Positions 1 through 7,861 of a stretch of 58,637 nt of DNA are shown one piece after another. A model generated the notes under the pieces. It did not search any database. It was not told the origin of the DNA and saw only the letters and a program-made list of their open reading frames with translations. The first letter of the stretch is position 1, and each line of letters opens with the position of its first letter. Made by a program: the position numbers and the translations under genes. Origin of the DNA: Clostridia bacterium (GTDB taxonomy: Bacteria; Bacillota; Clostridia; Christensenellales; Aristaeellaceae); assembly GCA_017524725.1 (NCBI GenBank), contig JAFXUZ010000071.1:1-58637 (forward strand), given 5' to 3'.

Positions 1-102
1 CGGAGCGACAGCGACAGCATAACGCTATTGCGAACTGTGGGCCGAAGGCCCCGTAGGGGCGACAGGCAAAGCCGCCGGGGGGTCTCACAGGGGGGACGTT
101 GA
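1..102 (+). other. open frame running in from the window edge, no recognised product
   Basis: Frame 1 is open from the first base to a TGA at 100-102. It encodes an Arg/Ser/Gly-rich stretch (begins RSDSDSIT) that resembles no family I know. The DNA is rich in short GC palindromes, so this may be structured intergenic repeat DNA rather than the end of a gene. Confidence 0.2.
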
Positions 103-159
103 GTCCCCCCTGTGGGCTCACGCATTCATGCGTGAGCCGTGCCTGTTTCGGGCTTTTTT
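86..159 (+). terminator. two perfect hairpins plus a terminator hairpin with U-run
   Basis: Three hairpins follow one another. CACAGGGGGGAC (86-97) pairs with 103-114: 12 bp, 5-nt loop. GGCTCACGCAT (115-125) pairs with 128-138: 11 bp, 2-nt loop. GCCTG (141-145) pairs with CGGGC (149-153) and is followed by TTTTTT (154-159). The last is a plausible intrinsic terminator for whatever enters from the left. The two preceding perfect stems are more than a terminator needs. Confidence 0.6.
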
Positions 160-160
160 C

Positions 161-190
161 TTGCCAAGACACACCGGCAAAGGGTATAAT
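161..190 (+). promoter_or_regulatory. promoter of the C_GCAxxG_C_C gene
   Basis: TTGCCA (161-166), an 18-bp spacer and a perfect TATAAT (185-190). It lies about 90 bp upstream of the ATG at 283 and directly after the terminator, so it starts a new transcription unit. Confidence 0.6.
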
Positions 191-282
191 GAACCGGTAC
201 ACGTTTCCCCTTTTCAGGGGGAAGCGATCCCGGCCCGCCTCCGGGTCTGAAAACACTCCGCGGGCCGTTTCCGGAGGATAAA

Positions 283-693
283 ATGAGCGCTTATCTTGAC
301 CGCGCCAGGGAACTGCGCGCCATCGTGACCCCCCATTACAACTGTGCCCAGTCGGTCATCCTGCCCTTTGTTTCCCTGTGCGGGATCACAGAGGAGGAGG
401 GGCTTCGCCTGGCGGCCAACCTGGGCGGCGGCATGCGCATCGCCGCCACCTGCGGGGCCTTTGTCGGGGCCGTCATCACCCTGGGGCTCTGCGGCGTCGA
501 CGACCCGCCCACGGTGCAGCTCCTCGCCCGGAGGATCCGGGAAAACCATTCCGGCGCCATCGACTGCGCCGCACTTTTGAAAATGAATGCCGACAGGGGC
601 CTTGAAAAAAAGCCCCATTGCGACGCCATGGTCTTCGAGGCGGTCACCCTGACGGAAGAGATCCTCAGGCAGCGCGGCATCATCAGTGATTGA
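283..693 (+). CDS. C_GCAxxG_C_C family redox protein
   Basis: A small (136 aa) cytosolic protein of the C_GCAxxG_C_C family, thought to be redox-active and often found near oxidoreductases. The signature cysteines are visible: YNCAQSV near residue 20, TCGAFVGAV near residue 57, and two later cysteines (DCAAL, PHCDAM) near residues 93 and 112. No signal peptide or membrane segment is present. The ATG at 283 has GGAGG five to nine bases upstream. The stop at 691-693 overlaps the leader of the next gene, whose ribosome-binding site starts at about 697, so the two are probably co-transcribed. The family is clear; the substrate or partner is unknown. Confidence 0.85.
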   Translation: MSAYLDRARELRAIVTPHYNCAQSVILPFVSLCGITEEEGLRLAANLGGGMRIAATCGAFVGAVITLGLCGVDDPPTVQLLARRIRENHSGAIDCAALLKMNADRGLEKKPHCDAMVFEAVTLTEEILRQRGIISD

Positions 694-712
694 ATACGGA
701 GGAATACCTTCC

Positions 713-1876
713 ATGCAGTTTTCCAGACGTCTTTCCCGTTTCGGAGACGAGATCTTCGCCTCCCTCAACGAACGCAAACTGGCCCTTGAAAAAGAAGGCC
801 GCCGCATCTTCAACATGAGCATCGGCACGCCGGATTTCCAGACCCCCGCTCACATCCGCCAGGCACTGACGGAAAGCGCTTTGGACCCGGAGTCCTGGAA
901 ATACAGCCTGCGCGACCTGCCGGAATTAAAGCAGGCGGTAGCTGATTATTACCTGTCCCGCTACGGCGTCAGCATATCCCCTGATCAGGTCATGAGCTGC
1001 TATGGCACCCAGGAGGGCGTGGGACACCTGTGCCTGGCGCTGTGCGACGAGGGAGACACCGTCCTGCTGCCCGACCCCTGCTATCCGGTCTTCAAGGCCG
1101 GTGTCCTCCTGTCCGGCGCCGACTGCGCCTGGTATCCCCTGGACAGGGAGCACGGCTTCGTCCCCTGCCTGGAGGAGATCCCGGAAGAAACCGCCGAAAA
1201 GGCAAAACTGATGATCGTCAGCCTTCCCGCCAATCCCGTGGGCAGCATCGCCCCCGCCGGATTCTATGACCGCCTGGCCGCCTGGGGAAAAGCGCATAAC
1301 GTCATCATCGTCCATGACAACGCCTACAGCGACATCATCTTCGAGGGGGAGGGCGGCAGTTTCCTGGCTGCTCCCGGCGCCTTGGAGTCGGGTGTGGAGT
1401 TCTTTTCCCTTTCCAAATCCTTCAACGTCACCGGCGCCAGGATCTCCTTCCTGATCGGCAGGAAGGATGTGGTGGACGCGGTATGGAAGCTGCGCAGCCA
1501 GATCGATTTCGGCATGTTCATCCCCATCCAGAAGGCCGCCATCGCCGCGCTGCGGGGCCCCAGGGAGCAGGTGAGGCAGCAGTGCGATAAATACCGTGCC
1601 CGCAGGGACGCCCTGTGCGGGGGTTGCAGGCGCATCGGCTGGGATATCCCCGACGCCCGGGGCAGCATGTTCGTATGGGCTCCCCTGCCCGGGGGGCGCA
1701 CCGACAGCATGGCATTCTGCATGGAACTGATGGAAAAAGCGTCGGTGCTTTGCACCCCCGGGGCGTCCTTCGGCCCCCATGGGGAAGGATATGTGCGCTT
1801 TGCGCTGGTGCTGGATGAAAAGGGCATCGCCGATGCGGTGGAGAGCATCCGTCGAAGCGGCATCCTGAATTGCTGA
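713..1876 (+). CDS. pyridoxal-phosphate aminotransferase, class I/II fold
   Basis: A 387-residue fold-type I aminotransferase of the aspartate/LL-diaminopimelate aminotransferase-like group. The PLP-binding lysine is probably Lys235, in SLSKSFNVTGAR. The substrate-carboxylate arginine region near the C-terminus (GYVRFALVLD) and the HDNAYSDI segment (Asp contacting the PLP pyridine) are also visible. A GTG at 686 opens the same frame. The ATG at 713 is preferred because CGGAGGA (697-703) sits at correct spacing and the family alignment begins at QFSRRL. It directly follows the C_GCAxxG_C_C gene. The amino-acid substrate cannot be settled from sequence; LL-DAP aminotransferase, MalY-like or general aspartate aminotransferase are all possible. 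Confidence 0.85.
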   Translation: MQFSRRLSRFGDEIFASLNERKLALEKEGRRIFNMSIGTPDFQTPAHIRQALTESALDPESWKYSLRDLPELKQAVADYYLSRYGVSISPDQVMSCYGTQEGVGHLCLALCDEGDTVLLPDPCYPVFKAGVLLSGADCAWYPLDREHGFVPCLEEIPEETAEKAKLMIVSLPANPVGSIAPAGFYDRLAAWGKAHNVIIVHDNAYSDIIFEGEGGSFLAAPGALESGVEFFSLSKSFNVTGARISFLIGRKDVVDAVWKLRSQIDFGMFIPIQKAAIAALRGPREQVRQQCDKYRARRDALCGGCRRIGWDIPDARGSMFVWAPLPGGRTDSMAFCMELMEKASVLCTPGASFGPHGEGYVRFALVLDEKGIADAVESIRRSGILNC

Positions 1877-1984
1877 AGCTCCCGGGGCAGCTTCCTTCCG
1901 CCAAACCGGAAGGAGGCCGTGATCCGCAGGCCGCCCTGCGCAGCGGAAATTTAACCCGACCGATCTTAAAACAGGAGTGACAAT

Positions 1985-2833
1985 ATGATCAAAACATTCT
2001 CAAAACGCCCGGTCTGCTTACTCGCCCTGTGTCTCGCCGCTGTGATCATCCTGCCGTACTCCGCCTTTGCGGTCGAGCGTTCCCCGGAACTGGATGCGGC
2101 CCTGTCCATGCTGGAAGAGGGCAATCCCTTCATCACCGCCTACAACGAACAGACCGGAGCGGATATCTCCGCACGGTTTCCGGACGGCTGCCCGTATTTT
2201 TTCGGCGGAAAAGACGTTTCGCTCATCGGGAAATCACGCAAGGCCTGGGAATCCTCCACTTATTATAAGGAAGGGGAATGGTATCCCGCGGGGCTGGACT
2301 GCGTGGGCTTCACCCGCTGGGTCTTTGCCGAAAGCGGACGCAGCGAACACCCTTCCATTTCGGCCCTGGTGGGGGAAAGGGGCGCCGCCTGCCGGATCGA
2401 CATGACCGAAGGGCAGCCCGCATTGATCCTGTTTGAGCTTCTCAAGGTCGGGGACCTGCTGGCCATCCGGCATGCGTCCGGGGGCTACCATATCATGATG
2501 TACATCGGCACCCTCCGTGATTTCGGTTTCTCCCAGGAGGAAGTCGGGGCGAAGCTCCGGAACAAACTGGATTACCCGCTGATGATCCACTGTTCCTCGA
2601 ACCGCGACTATACCGACCGGTATTTAATCTGGAACCGGGCAAACGCCCCATGGGCCAACACCACCGACGGCGGCGTGATGGTATCCGTCTTCGGATGCTC
2701 CGAAGACGATTGCGACGGGATCCTTCAGAACCTGGACAAAACTTCCATGCCCTATATCGATTTCAAAGGCTATCACCTGACCGTCTATAATCCCGACGAA
2801 GGGGCCGTGTGCCGCTGGATCCGCTGGAAATAA
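1985..2833 (+). CDS. secreted NlpC/P60-like cysteine peptidase
   Basis: A 282-residue exported protein. The N-terminus has a lysine-containing n-region, a long hydrophobic core and a likely cleavage after AFA near residue 30. The middle resembles NlpC/P60 or CHAP-type cell-wall hydrolases: GLDCVGF places a nucleophile candidate at Cys106, and GGYHIMMYIG places a general-base candidate at His169 after a GDLLAIRHA strand. These are the usual Cys and His landmarks in the usual order. Family members cleave peptidoglycan stem peptides. The ribosome-binding site AGGAGTG precedes the ATG. The next gene starts 23 bp downstream. Assignment is by motif only; the remainder is divergent. Confidence 0.65.
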   Translation: MIKTFSKRPVCLLALCLAAVIILPYSAFAVERSPELDAALSMLEEGNPFITAYNEQTGADISARFPDGCPYFFGGKDVSLIGKSRKAWESSTYYKEGEWYPAGLDCVGFTRWVFAESGRSEHPSISALVGERGAACRIDMTEGQPALILFELLKVGDLLAIRHASGGYHIMMYIGTLRDFGFSQEEVGAKLRNKLDYPLMIHCSSNRDYTDRYLIWNRANAPWANTTDGGVMVSVFGCSEDDCDGILQNLDKTSMPYIDFKGYHLTVYNPDEGAVCRWIRWK

Positions 2834-2856
2834 GCCATTTCACCCGAGGAGGAATT

Positions 2857-4050
2857 ATGCAGTACAGAAAGGACAGGGACGGTGAAAAGCTCTCCGTCCT
2901 GGGCTACGGATGCATGCGCTTTTCCAGGAAGGGCAGCGCCGTGGACCTGGAAAAAACCGAAAAGGAGATCCTCCGGGCCGTCGAACACGGCGTCAATTAC
3001 TTTGATACCGCCTACATCTATCCCGGCAGCGAACAGGCCCTGGGGACCATAGTGGAAAGAAACGGCCTCCGGAACAGGATCAATATCGCCACCAAGCTGC
3101 CCCAGTACCTGATCACCTCCGCCTCCTCCATCGACAAATATTTTGACGAACAGCTCAAACGCCTGAAGACCGACCGGATCGATTATTACCTGATGCATAT
3201 GCTGACGGATACCGAGGCCTGGAACAAACTATGCGCCCTGGGCATCCGTGAATGGATCGAAAAGCAGAAAGCCGCCGGACGCATCCGGAAGATCGGCTTT
3301 TCTTACCACGGCGGGACGGATATGTTCCTTCAGATCCTGGATGCCTACGACTGGGATTTTTGTCAGATCCAGTACAATTACATGGATGAAAACAGCCAGG
3401 CCGGCCGCCGGGGCCTTAAGGCCGCCCATGCCAAAGGCATCCCGGTCATCATCATGGAGGGGCTTCGCGGCGGAAAGCTGGTAAACATGCTCCCGGAAAA
3501 AGCCCGGGCCCTGATCGCCGCGGATCCCAAGGGCCGCACCGCCGCGGAACTGGCCCTTCGGTGGCTGTGGGACCAGAAGGAGGTCACCTGTGTCCTGAGC
3601 GGGATGAATTCCGAGGCCATGGTGGAGGAAAACTGCCGCATTGCCTCCGACTGCCGCGTGGGCGAATTCGACGAAAACGACCGTGCGCTGATCGACGGCG
3701 TCCGCGCCGCCATTTCCGCTTCGATGAGGATCATGTGCACCGGATGCGCCTACTGCATGCCCTGTCCGAAGAATGTGGACATCCCCGCCGCATTCCGCTG
3801 CTGGAACGAGATGTATACCGAGAAAAAAAGCACAGGACGGCATGAATACTTCCAGACGGTGGGCCTGCGCCTGAAGTCGGCTTTCGCCTCGCAGTGCATC
3901 GCCTGCGGCCGCTGCGCAAAGCACTGTCCCCAGCACCTGGACATTCCCGCCGCCCTCAGGAAGGCGGACAGGGAGCTCCGTCCCCTGCCTTACCGCGCAG
4001 CGTCCGCAGTCGCAAGGAAATTCATCTTCCGGCGCAAAAGCCGTTCCTGA
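2857..4050 (+). CDS. aldo/keto reductase with C-terminal iron-sulfur domain
   Basis: A 397-residue fusion. Residues 1 to about 275 form an aldo/keto reductase barrel with the tetrad elements visible: DTAYIYPGSE (Asp, Tyr), ATKLPQ (Lys) and DYYLMHML (His). The C-terminal 110 residues carry two ferredoxin-like cysteine clusters, CTGCAYCMPCP and CIACGRCAKHCP, as in the anaerobe group of AKRs annotated as 4Fe-4S-containing oxidoreductases. The ATG at 2857 follows GAGGAGG. A longer in-frame start at 2809 lies inside the upstream gene and has no ribosome-binding site. It probably reduces a carbonyl substrate with electrons relayed by the clusters; the substrate is unknown. Confidence 0.88.
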   Translation: MQYRKDRDGEKLSVLGYGCMRFSRKGSAVDLEKTEKEILRAVEHGVNYFDTAYIYPGSEQALGTIVERNGLRNRINIATKLPQYLITSASSIDKYFDEQLKRLKTDRIDYYLMHMLTDTEAWNKLCALGIREWIEKQKAAGRIRKIGFSYHGGTDMFLQILDAYDWDFCQIQYNYMDENSQAGRRGLKAAHAKGIPVIIMEGLRGGKLVNMLPEKARALIAADPKGRTAAELALRWLWDQKEVTCVLSGMNSEAMVEENCRIASDCRVGEFDENDRALIDGVRAAISASMRIMCTGCAYCMPCPKNVDIPAAFRCWNEMYTEKKSTGRHEYFQTVGLRLKSAFASQCIACGRCAKHCPQHLDIPAALRKADRELRPLPYRAASAVARKFIFRRKSRS

Positions 4051-4084
4051 TGCGGATAATTCGTTATATCTAACATCATAGTCA

Positions 4085-4113
4085 TTGAAAAATTCTTCCG
4101 GTGCTGATATAAT
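4085..4113 (+). promoter_or_regulatory. promoter of the KDPG aldolase gene
   Basis: TTGAAA (4085-4090), a 17-bp spacer and perfect TATAAT (4108-4113), about 60 bp before the ATG at 4176. Confidence 0.65.
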
Positions 4114-4148
4114 AAAGACGGCGGAAAATATTCCGTTTACAACATCAT

Positions 4149-4162
4149 TCAAATCGATTTGA
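4149..4162. promoter_or_regulatory. 14-bp perfect palindrome beside the eda ribosome-binding site
   Basis: TCAAATCGATTTGA reads the same on both strands and runs into the GAGGAGG ribosome-binding site (4161-4167). It could be an operator just downstream of the start of transcription, or a small hairpin limiting translation. Which one is not decided by sequence. Confidence 0.35.
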
Positions 4163-4175
4163 GGAGGAGATAGCC

Positions 4176-4811
4176 ATGGGAGTGATGGAGAGACTCGCCC
4201 AGGCCGGTATCGTGCCTGTGGTCGTGCTTGAAAAGGTCGAGGACGCGGTGCCCACCGCCGAAGCGCTGCTGGCCGGCGGCATCGACGTGATGGAGATCAC
4301 ATTCCGCACCGCCGCCGCCGCGGACTGCATCCGCGAGGTATCCGAAAAGGTCCCCGGCATGCTGGCGGGCGCCGGTACCGTCCTGAACGTTGAGCAGGCC
4401 AAGAAGGCCGTCGAGAACGGCGCAAAGTTCATCGTCAGCCCCGGCTTCGATCCCGAAACCGTTAAATGGTGCCAGGAAAACGGCGTTGCCGTAACCCCCG
4501 GCTGCGTGACCCCCACCGAGATCATGGCTGCCAAGGCCATGGGCATCAACGTGATCAAGTTCTTCCCGGCCGGCGTTTACGGCGGCCTGAAGGCCCTCAA
4601 AGCCCTGTCCGCGCCCTTCGTGGGGCTCAAGTTCATCCCCACCGGCGGCGTCAGCGCCGACAACCTGGCCGAATTCCTGCAGGCGCCCTTCATCTACGCC
4701 GTCGGCGGCAGCTGGGTCTGCGCCCCGGCCGACATCAAGGGCGGCAATTTCGACAAGATCAAAGAGCTTTCAAAGCAGGCCAAGGACATCTATCATTCCG
4801 TCCGCGGCTGA
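4176..4811 (+). CDS. eda: 2-dehydro-3-deoxyphosphogluconate / 4-hydroxy-2-oxoglutarate aldolase
   Basis: A 211-residue class I aldolase of the KDPG/KHG family. It cleaves 2-keto-3-deoxy-6-phosphogluconate to pyruvate and glyceraldehyde 3-phosphate in hexuronate or Entner-Doudoroff breakdown. Family landmarks are present: DVMEITFRT with the catalytic Glu, GAGTVL, FIVSPGFD, VTPGCVTPTEI, NVIKFFPAG with the Schiff-base Lys, and PTGGVS for phosphate binding. Length is normal. GAGGAGG precedes the ATG and the gene has its own promoter, so it appears monocistronic. No KDG kinase or uronate pathway gene is adjacent, so the physiological substrate is inferred from the family only. It converges on the FliB-like gene. 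Confidence 0.92.
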   Translation: MGVMERLAQAGIVPVVVLEKVEDAVPTAEALLAGGIDVMEITFRTAAAADCIREVSEKVPGMLAGAGTVLNVEQAKKAVENGAKFIVSPGFDPETVKWCQENGVAVTPGCVTPTEIMAAKAMGINVIKFFPAGVYGGLKALKALSAPFVGLKFIPTGGVSADNLAEFLQAPFIYAVGGSWVCAPADIKGGNFDKIKELSKQAKDIYHSVRG

Positions 4812-4830
4812 TGCCCTCAGGAATATCATC

Positions 4831-4860
4831 AGGCCGGAGCGCGTCAAAGCGCTCCGGCCT
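4831..4860. terminator. shared hairpin between convergent eda and FliB-like genes
   Basis: AGGCCGGAGCGC (4831-4842) pairs perfectly with 4849-4860 across a 6-nt loop. The stop codon of the minus-strand gene (4844-4846) lies at the loop edge, so its last codons form one arm. The U-run is weak on both strands, so termination efficiency is uncertain. Confidence 0.5.
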
Positions 4861-5761
4861 CTTCGTCGGACAGGATCCATTCAAGGATCTCCGGCACGTT
4901 TTCGTCGCTGTATTCGATCTCCGAGGACAGCATCCGCGCCCATTCGGCGATGTCCCCATCCCGTGAAAGTGCATGGAGCAAACGTGTCAGCAGCACGGCA
5001 AGGGCGCAGCGTTCCCTGGTAAGCCCGTCCTCCAGGGCAGGGGAGAGATGCCGCATCACATAATAAACGGCAGCCTGCTCCAGGGACAGGTCTTTTTCCC
5101 CGGTGCTCTCCCCCATGTCCTCCAGGCTTTCCAGCGCCGCGGTCCAGCTTTCGTCCAACCTCTCGAGCGACATGAGCCTTTCCTTCCAGCCGGATATATT
5201 CCCGGTCCTGCAGGCCAGGCCTGCCTCCTCCAGGTTATCAAGCCTTCGGGTAAGGGGGATCCCCCGGTCCCAAAGGACCGCGAGCACCCGGTCCCTGAAA
5301 GCAAAAAACGCTTCCTCGTCCCCGGAAAGGGATTCCTCCTCCCCGTCCGTTAAGGGGATCATCACGGCTTTCCGTTTTTCATGCAGGACGATCCTCGCGG
5401 CTTCCTCACAGGCCAGCCCCAAGCCCATCTCCACCCGGTCGGAAAAAAAGTTCCGCCACCTGGGATGGTCGGCGCATATAAGGCACAGGGCATCCTCCCC
5501 CATCTCCAGGATGATCCGGCACAGCCCGTCCTCCCTCAAAAAGGGGCAGCGGCCGTCCTCCCGGAGCCGGAAGACCCATTCGCCTTCTTCATCCTCCCGC
5601 ATCCATTTTCTCAGGTCATCTCCGATCGGCCCGGAAATGCCGAGATACCGCTCCCGGGATAATGCGTCCACGCCGATCTCCCATCCCGCGCAGCAGGTAT
5701 GACGGCATGAGGAGGCGATGCATCGGAATGACGGATAATACACGGGGACCATCGTACGCAT
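4844..5761 (-). CDS. FliB-like (flagellin lysine-N-methylase family) protein
   Basis: A 305-residue cytosolic protein resembling the FliB / lysine-N-methylase family. The N-terminus shows the typical YYPSFRCIASSC start followed by HTCCAGW, then CPFL, GLCRI and LCLICADHPRW: a cysteine-rich set probably binding a metal or Fe-S cluster. Known FliB proteins methylate flagellin lysines, but the family is common in non-motile Firmicutes, where the target is unknown. No flagellar gene lies in this window. The ATG at 5761 (MRTMVPVYY) is chosen over longer in-frame starts because AAAGGA sits six bases upstream. It is shorter than typical members (about 400 aa). It diverges from the phosphoesterase. 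Confidence 0.7.
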   Translation of the reverse strand: MRTMVPVYYPSFRCIASSCRHTCCAGWEIGVDALSRERYLGISGPIGDDLRKWMREDEEGEWVFRLREDGRCPFLREDGLCRIILEMGEDALCLICADHPRWRNFFSDRVEMGLGLACEEAARIVLHEKRKAVMIPLTDGEEESLSGDEEAFFAFRDRVLAVLWDRGIPLTRRLDNLEEAGLACRTGNISGWKERLMSLERLDESWTAALESLEDMGESTGEKDLSLEQAAVYYVMRHLSPALEDGLTRERCALAVLLTRLLHALSRDGDIAEWARMLSSEIEYSDENVPEILEWILSDEEAGAL

Positions 5762-5868
5762 GGCTGTTCCTTTCATTCTGTCCGGCTCCTGCTTTTGCGG
5801 CAGGGCCTTATATTCACAGACGCGGAAAAAAACGCGGGACACGACCGCCGTTCGGAGAAGGGGGAAAT

Positions 5869-6567
5869 ATGCTTTACGCCATCGGAGACCCGCACCTGCA
5901 TTTCAGCGTTCCCCTGAGCCTGCCCATGGAGACCTCTTCTCCGCTGTGGCGCGACCATGAGGAGCGCTTCCGGCAGGGCTGGCTCCACACCGTCACGGAA
6001 GAGGACACCGTTGTCGTCTGCGGGGACATTTCCTTCGGCAGAAACGAAACCCAGTGCCGCAGGGACTTTGCCTTCCTTGCGGCGCTCCCGGGACGCAAGA
6101 TCCTTCTCCGGGGCAACCACGACAACTACTGGGACGCCAAAAAGACCGAAAAGCTCAATGAGCGCTGGAAGGGGACCTTCTCCTTTTTGCAGAACAATCA
6201 TTTTTCCTATGGCAGCGTGGCCCTGGTGGGCACCAAAGGCTACGCCTGGGAGGGCAAGGATCCCCCGGAGCACGCTGAAATGCTGGTGGCGCGGGAGGCC
6301 GAGCGCCTGGAATTGTCCTTCCAAAGCGCCGCCCGGGAGGGCTTCAGCCGTTTTATCGTCTTCCTGCACTTTCCCCCCACCAATTATATACAGCGCACCA
6401 GCGTCTTCTGCCGCATGGCCGAAAAATGGGGCGCAGAACAGGTGATCTACGCCCACTGCCACGGCAGGCAGCGCTTCGACGATTCCATCCGCGGCATGTA
6501 CAAGGGGATCCGCTATACCCTGGTCAGCGGCGACTGCCTGAACTGGCGGCCTTTCCGGGTCCTCTGA
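5869..6567 (+). CDS. calcineurin-like metallophosphoesterase
   Basis: A 232-residue cytosolic phosphoesterase. The five metal-binding blocks of the calcineurin superfamily occur in order: GDPHLH (residues 6-11), VVCGDISFG, LLRGNHDNYW, FLHFPP and YAHCHG, the last replacing the usual GHxH. Members hydrolyse phosphomono- or diesters with two metal ions. The open frame extends upstream to 5662, but the ATG at 5869 has AGAAGGGGG upstream and starts immediately before the first motif. It is transcribed away from the FliB-like gene; the 107-bp gap should hold both promoters. Substrate unknown. Confidence 0.85.
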   Translation: MLYAIGDPHLHFSVPLSLPMETSSPLWRDHEERFRQGWLHTVTEEDTVVVCGDISFGRNETQCRRDFAFLAALPGRKILLRGNHDNYWDAKKTEKLNERWKGTFSFLQNNHFSYGSVALVGTKGYAWEGKDPPEHAEMLVAREAERLELSFQSAAREGFSRFIVFLHFPPTNYIQRTSVFCRMAEKWGAEQVIYAHCHGRQRFDDSIRGMYKGIRYTLVSGDCLNWRPFRVL

Positions 6568-6636
6568 CTTTTTACGGGTCGGGAAGCTTTTCCTTCGGGC
6601 GGGGGCAAACCCGGCTGTTTTTATTCTGTTTGGACG

Positions 6637-6665
6637 CTGACACGCAGGCCCATCAAGTGTATAAT
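6637..6665 (+). promoter_or_regulatory. asnA promoter
   Basis: CTGACA (6637-6642), a 17-bp spacer and perfect TATAAT (6660-6665) predict a start near 6672, giving a leader of about 107 nt before asnA. Confidence 0.7.
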
Positions 6666-6673
6666 AGGATGGC

Positions 6674-6692
6674 GTTCCGGACAGTCCGGAAC
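6674..6692. promoter_or_regulatory. 19-bp perfect palindrome at the asnA transcription start
   Basis: GTTCCGGAC, one central A, then GTCCGGAAC. It begins about two bases after the predicted start point, a classic place for a repressor to block clearance. As RNA the loop would be only one base, which favours a DNA operator over a hairpin. No regulator gene is adjacent. Confidence 0.5.
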
Positions 6693-6695
6693 CGC

Positions 6696-6711
6696 CTTGG
6701 CAGTTGCCAAG
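6696..6711 (+). promoter_or_regulatory. second inverted repeat in the asnA leader
   Basis: CTTGGCA (6696-6702), GT, TGCCAAG (6705-6711). It lies four bases after the first palindrome. A third stem, GCCTCC (6739-6744) with GGAGGC (6750-6755), is just before the AAAGGAG ribosome-binding site. Together they make the leader highly structured. Confidence 0.4.
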
Positions 6712-6778
6712 CGACACCCGGAGAATAAAAAAACCGCGGCCTCCCTGACGGAGGCATGCGTTAAAGGAGCGATGCACC

Positions 6779-7789
6779 ATGTCCGGCACCATGATCCCCA
6801 GGGGATACCGGCCCCGCCTGGGACTGTATTCCACCCAGCACGCCATCAGCCTGATCAAGCGCACCTTCCAGGATTCCCTGTCCGGCGCGCTCAACCTCAA
6901 GCGCGTGTCCGCGCCGCTGTTCGTGGACCCATCCACCGGCCTCAACGACGATCTGAACGGTGTGGAAAGGGCCGTCACATTTGATATTCCCAGCGCCGGC
7001 ACCGACGCCGCCGTGGTCCATTCCCTGGCCAAATGGAAGCGCATGGCCCTGTGGCGCTATGACTTTCACCCCGGCAAGGGCATATATACCGACATGAACG
7101 CCATCCGCCGGGACGAGGACCTGGACAATCTCCACAGCGTTTATGTGGACCAGTGGGACTGGGAAAAGGTGATCACCCGGGAGCTCAGGAACAGGCATAC
7201 CCTGCACGAGGCCGTCACGGCCATCGTCGGATGCATCTGCGACGTCCAATTGACCGTGCGTGGGCGTTTTCCGGAATTGGGGGGTGAGCTTCTGAACCGA
7301 GACGTGTTTTTTATCACGTCCCAGGAACTGGAGGACATGTATCCCGACAATTCTCCCAAGGAGCGGGAGACCCTGATCGTCAGGGAAAAGCGCACCGTGT
7401 TCATCGAGGGCATCGGCGGCGCGCTGCGCTCCGGCAGGCCCCACGACGGCCGGGCTCCGGACTATGACGACTGGGCCCTGAACGGGGACATCCTGTTTTA
7501 CCATCCCACCCTGGACTGCGCCATGGAGATCTCCTCCATGGGTATCCGCGTGGACGCGGAGAGCCTTTCCCGCCAGCTGCGCATCTCGCACTGCGACAGC
7601 CGCAGGGAACTGCCCTTCCACAAAATGCTCCTGAACAACGAACTTCCCCTCACCATGGGCGGCGGCATCGGCCAGAGCCGGCTGTGCATGCTTCTGCTGG
7701 GCAAGGCCCACATCGGCGAGGTCCAGTCCTCCATCTGGGACGAAGGGACCCGTCAGGCCTGCGAAAAAGCGGGCATCCAGCTTTTATAA
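6779..7789 (+). CDS. asnA: aspartate--ammonia ligase (asparagine synthetase A)
   Basis: A 336-residue class II aminoacyl-tRNA-synthetase-like enzyme making asparagine from aspartate, ammonia and ATP in the cytosol. The AsnA sequence is recognisable end to end: YSTQHAISLIKRTFQ at the start, FDIPSAG, VVHSLAKWKRMAL with a motif-2-like DMNAIRRDEDLDN, DQWDWEKVI, and the GGGIGQSRLCMLLL motif-3 block near the end. Length matches the family (about 330-340). AAAGGAG precedes the ATG at 6779. The gene stands alone between its own promoter and a strong terminator. Confidence 0.96.
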   Translation: MSGTMIPRGYRPRLGLYSTQHAISLIKRTFQDSLSGALNLKRVSAPLFVDPSTGLNDDLNGVERAVTFDIPSAGTDAAVVHSLAKWKRMALWRYDFHPGKGIYTDMNAIRRDEDLDNLHSVYVDQWDWEKVITRELRNRHTLHEAVTAIVGCICDVQLTVRGRFPELGGELLNRDVFFITSQELEDMYPDNSPKERETLIVREKRTVFIEGIGGALRSGRPHDGRAPDYDDWALNGDILFYHPTLDCAMEISSMGIRVDAESLSRQLRISHCDSRRELPFHKMLLNNELPLTMGGGIGQSRLCMLLLGKAHIGEVQSSIWDEGTRQACEKAGIQLL

Positions 7790-7800
7790 GTTCCGTCCGC

Positions 7801-7844
7801 AAACGGCCTCCCCTGCCCCCACGGGCAGGGGAGGCCGTTTTTTG
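7801..7844. terminator. bidirectional terminator between asnA and the PNPOx-like gene
   Basis: An 18-bp perfect stem, 7801-7818 with 7823-7840, has a 4-nt loop. It begins with AAA and ends with a T-run, so it can stop both asnA (plus) and the converging minus-strand gene. Confidence 0.9.
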
Positions 7845-7861
7845 AACGTGTTCCCGCCGGA

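Noticed and set aside
6669..6728. Possible 19-residue leader peptide before asnA
   Set aside because: The frame has one Asn codon only, lies at the predicted start of transcription and has no ribosome-binding site, so attenuation by translation is not supported.
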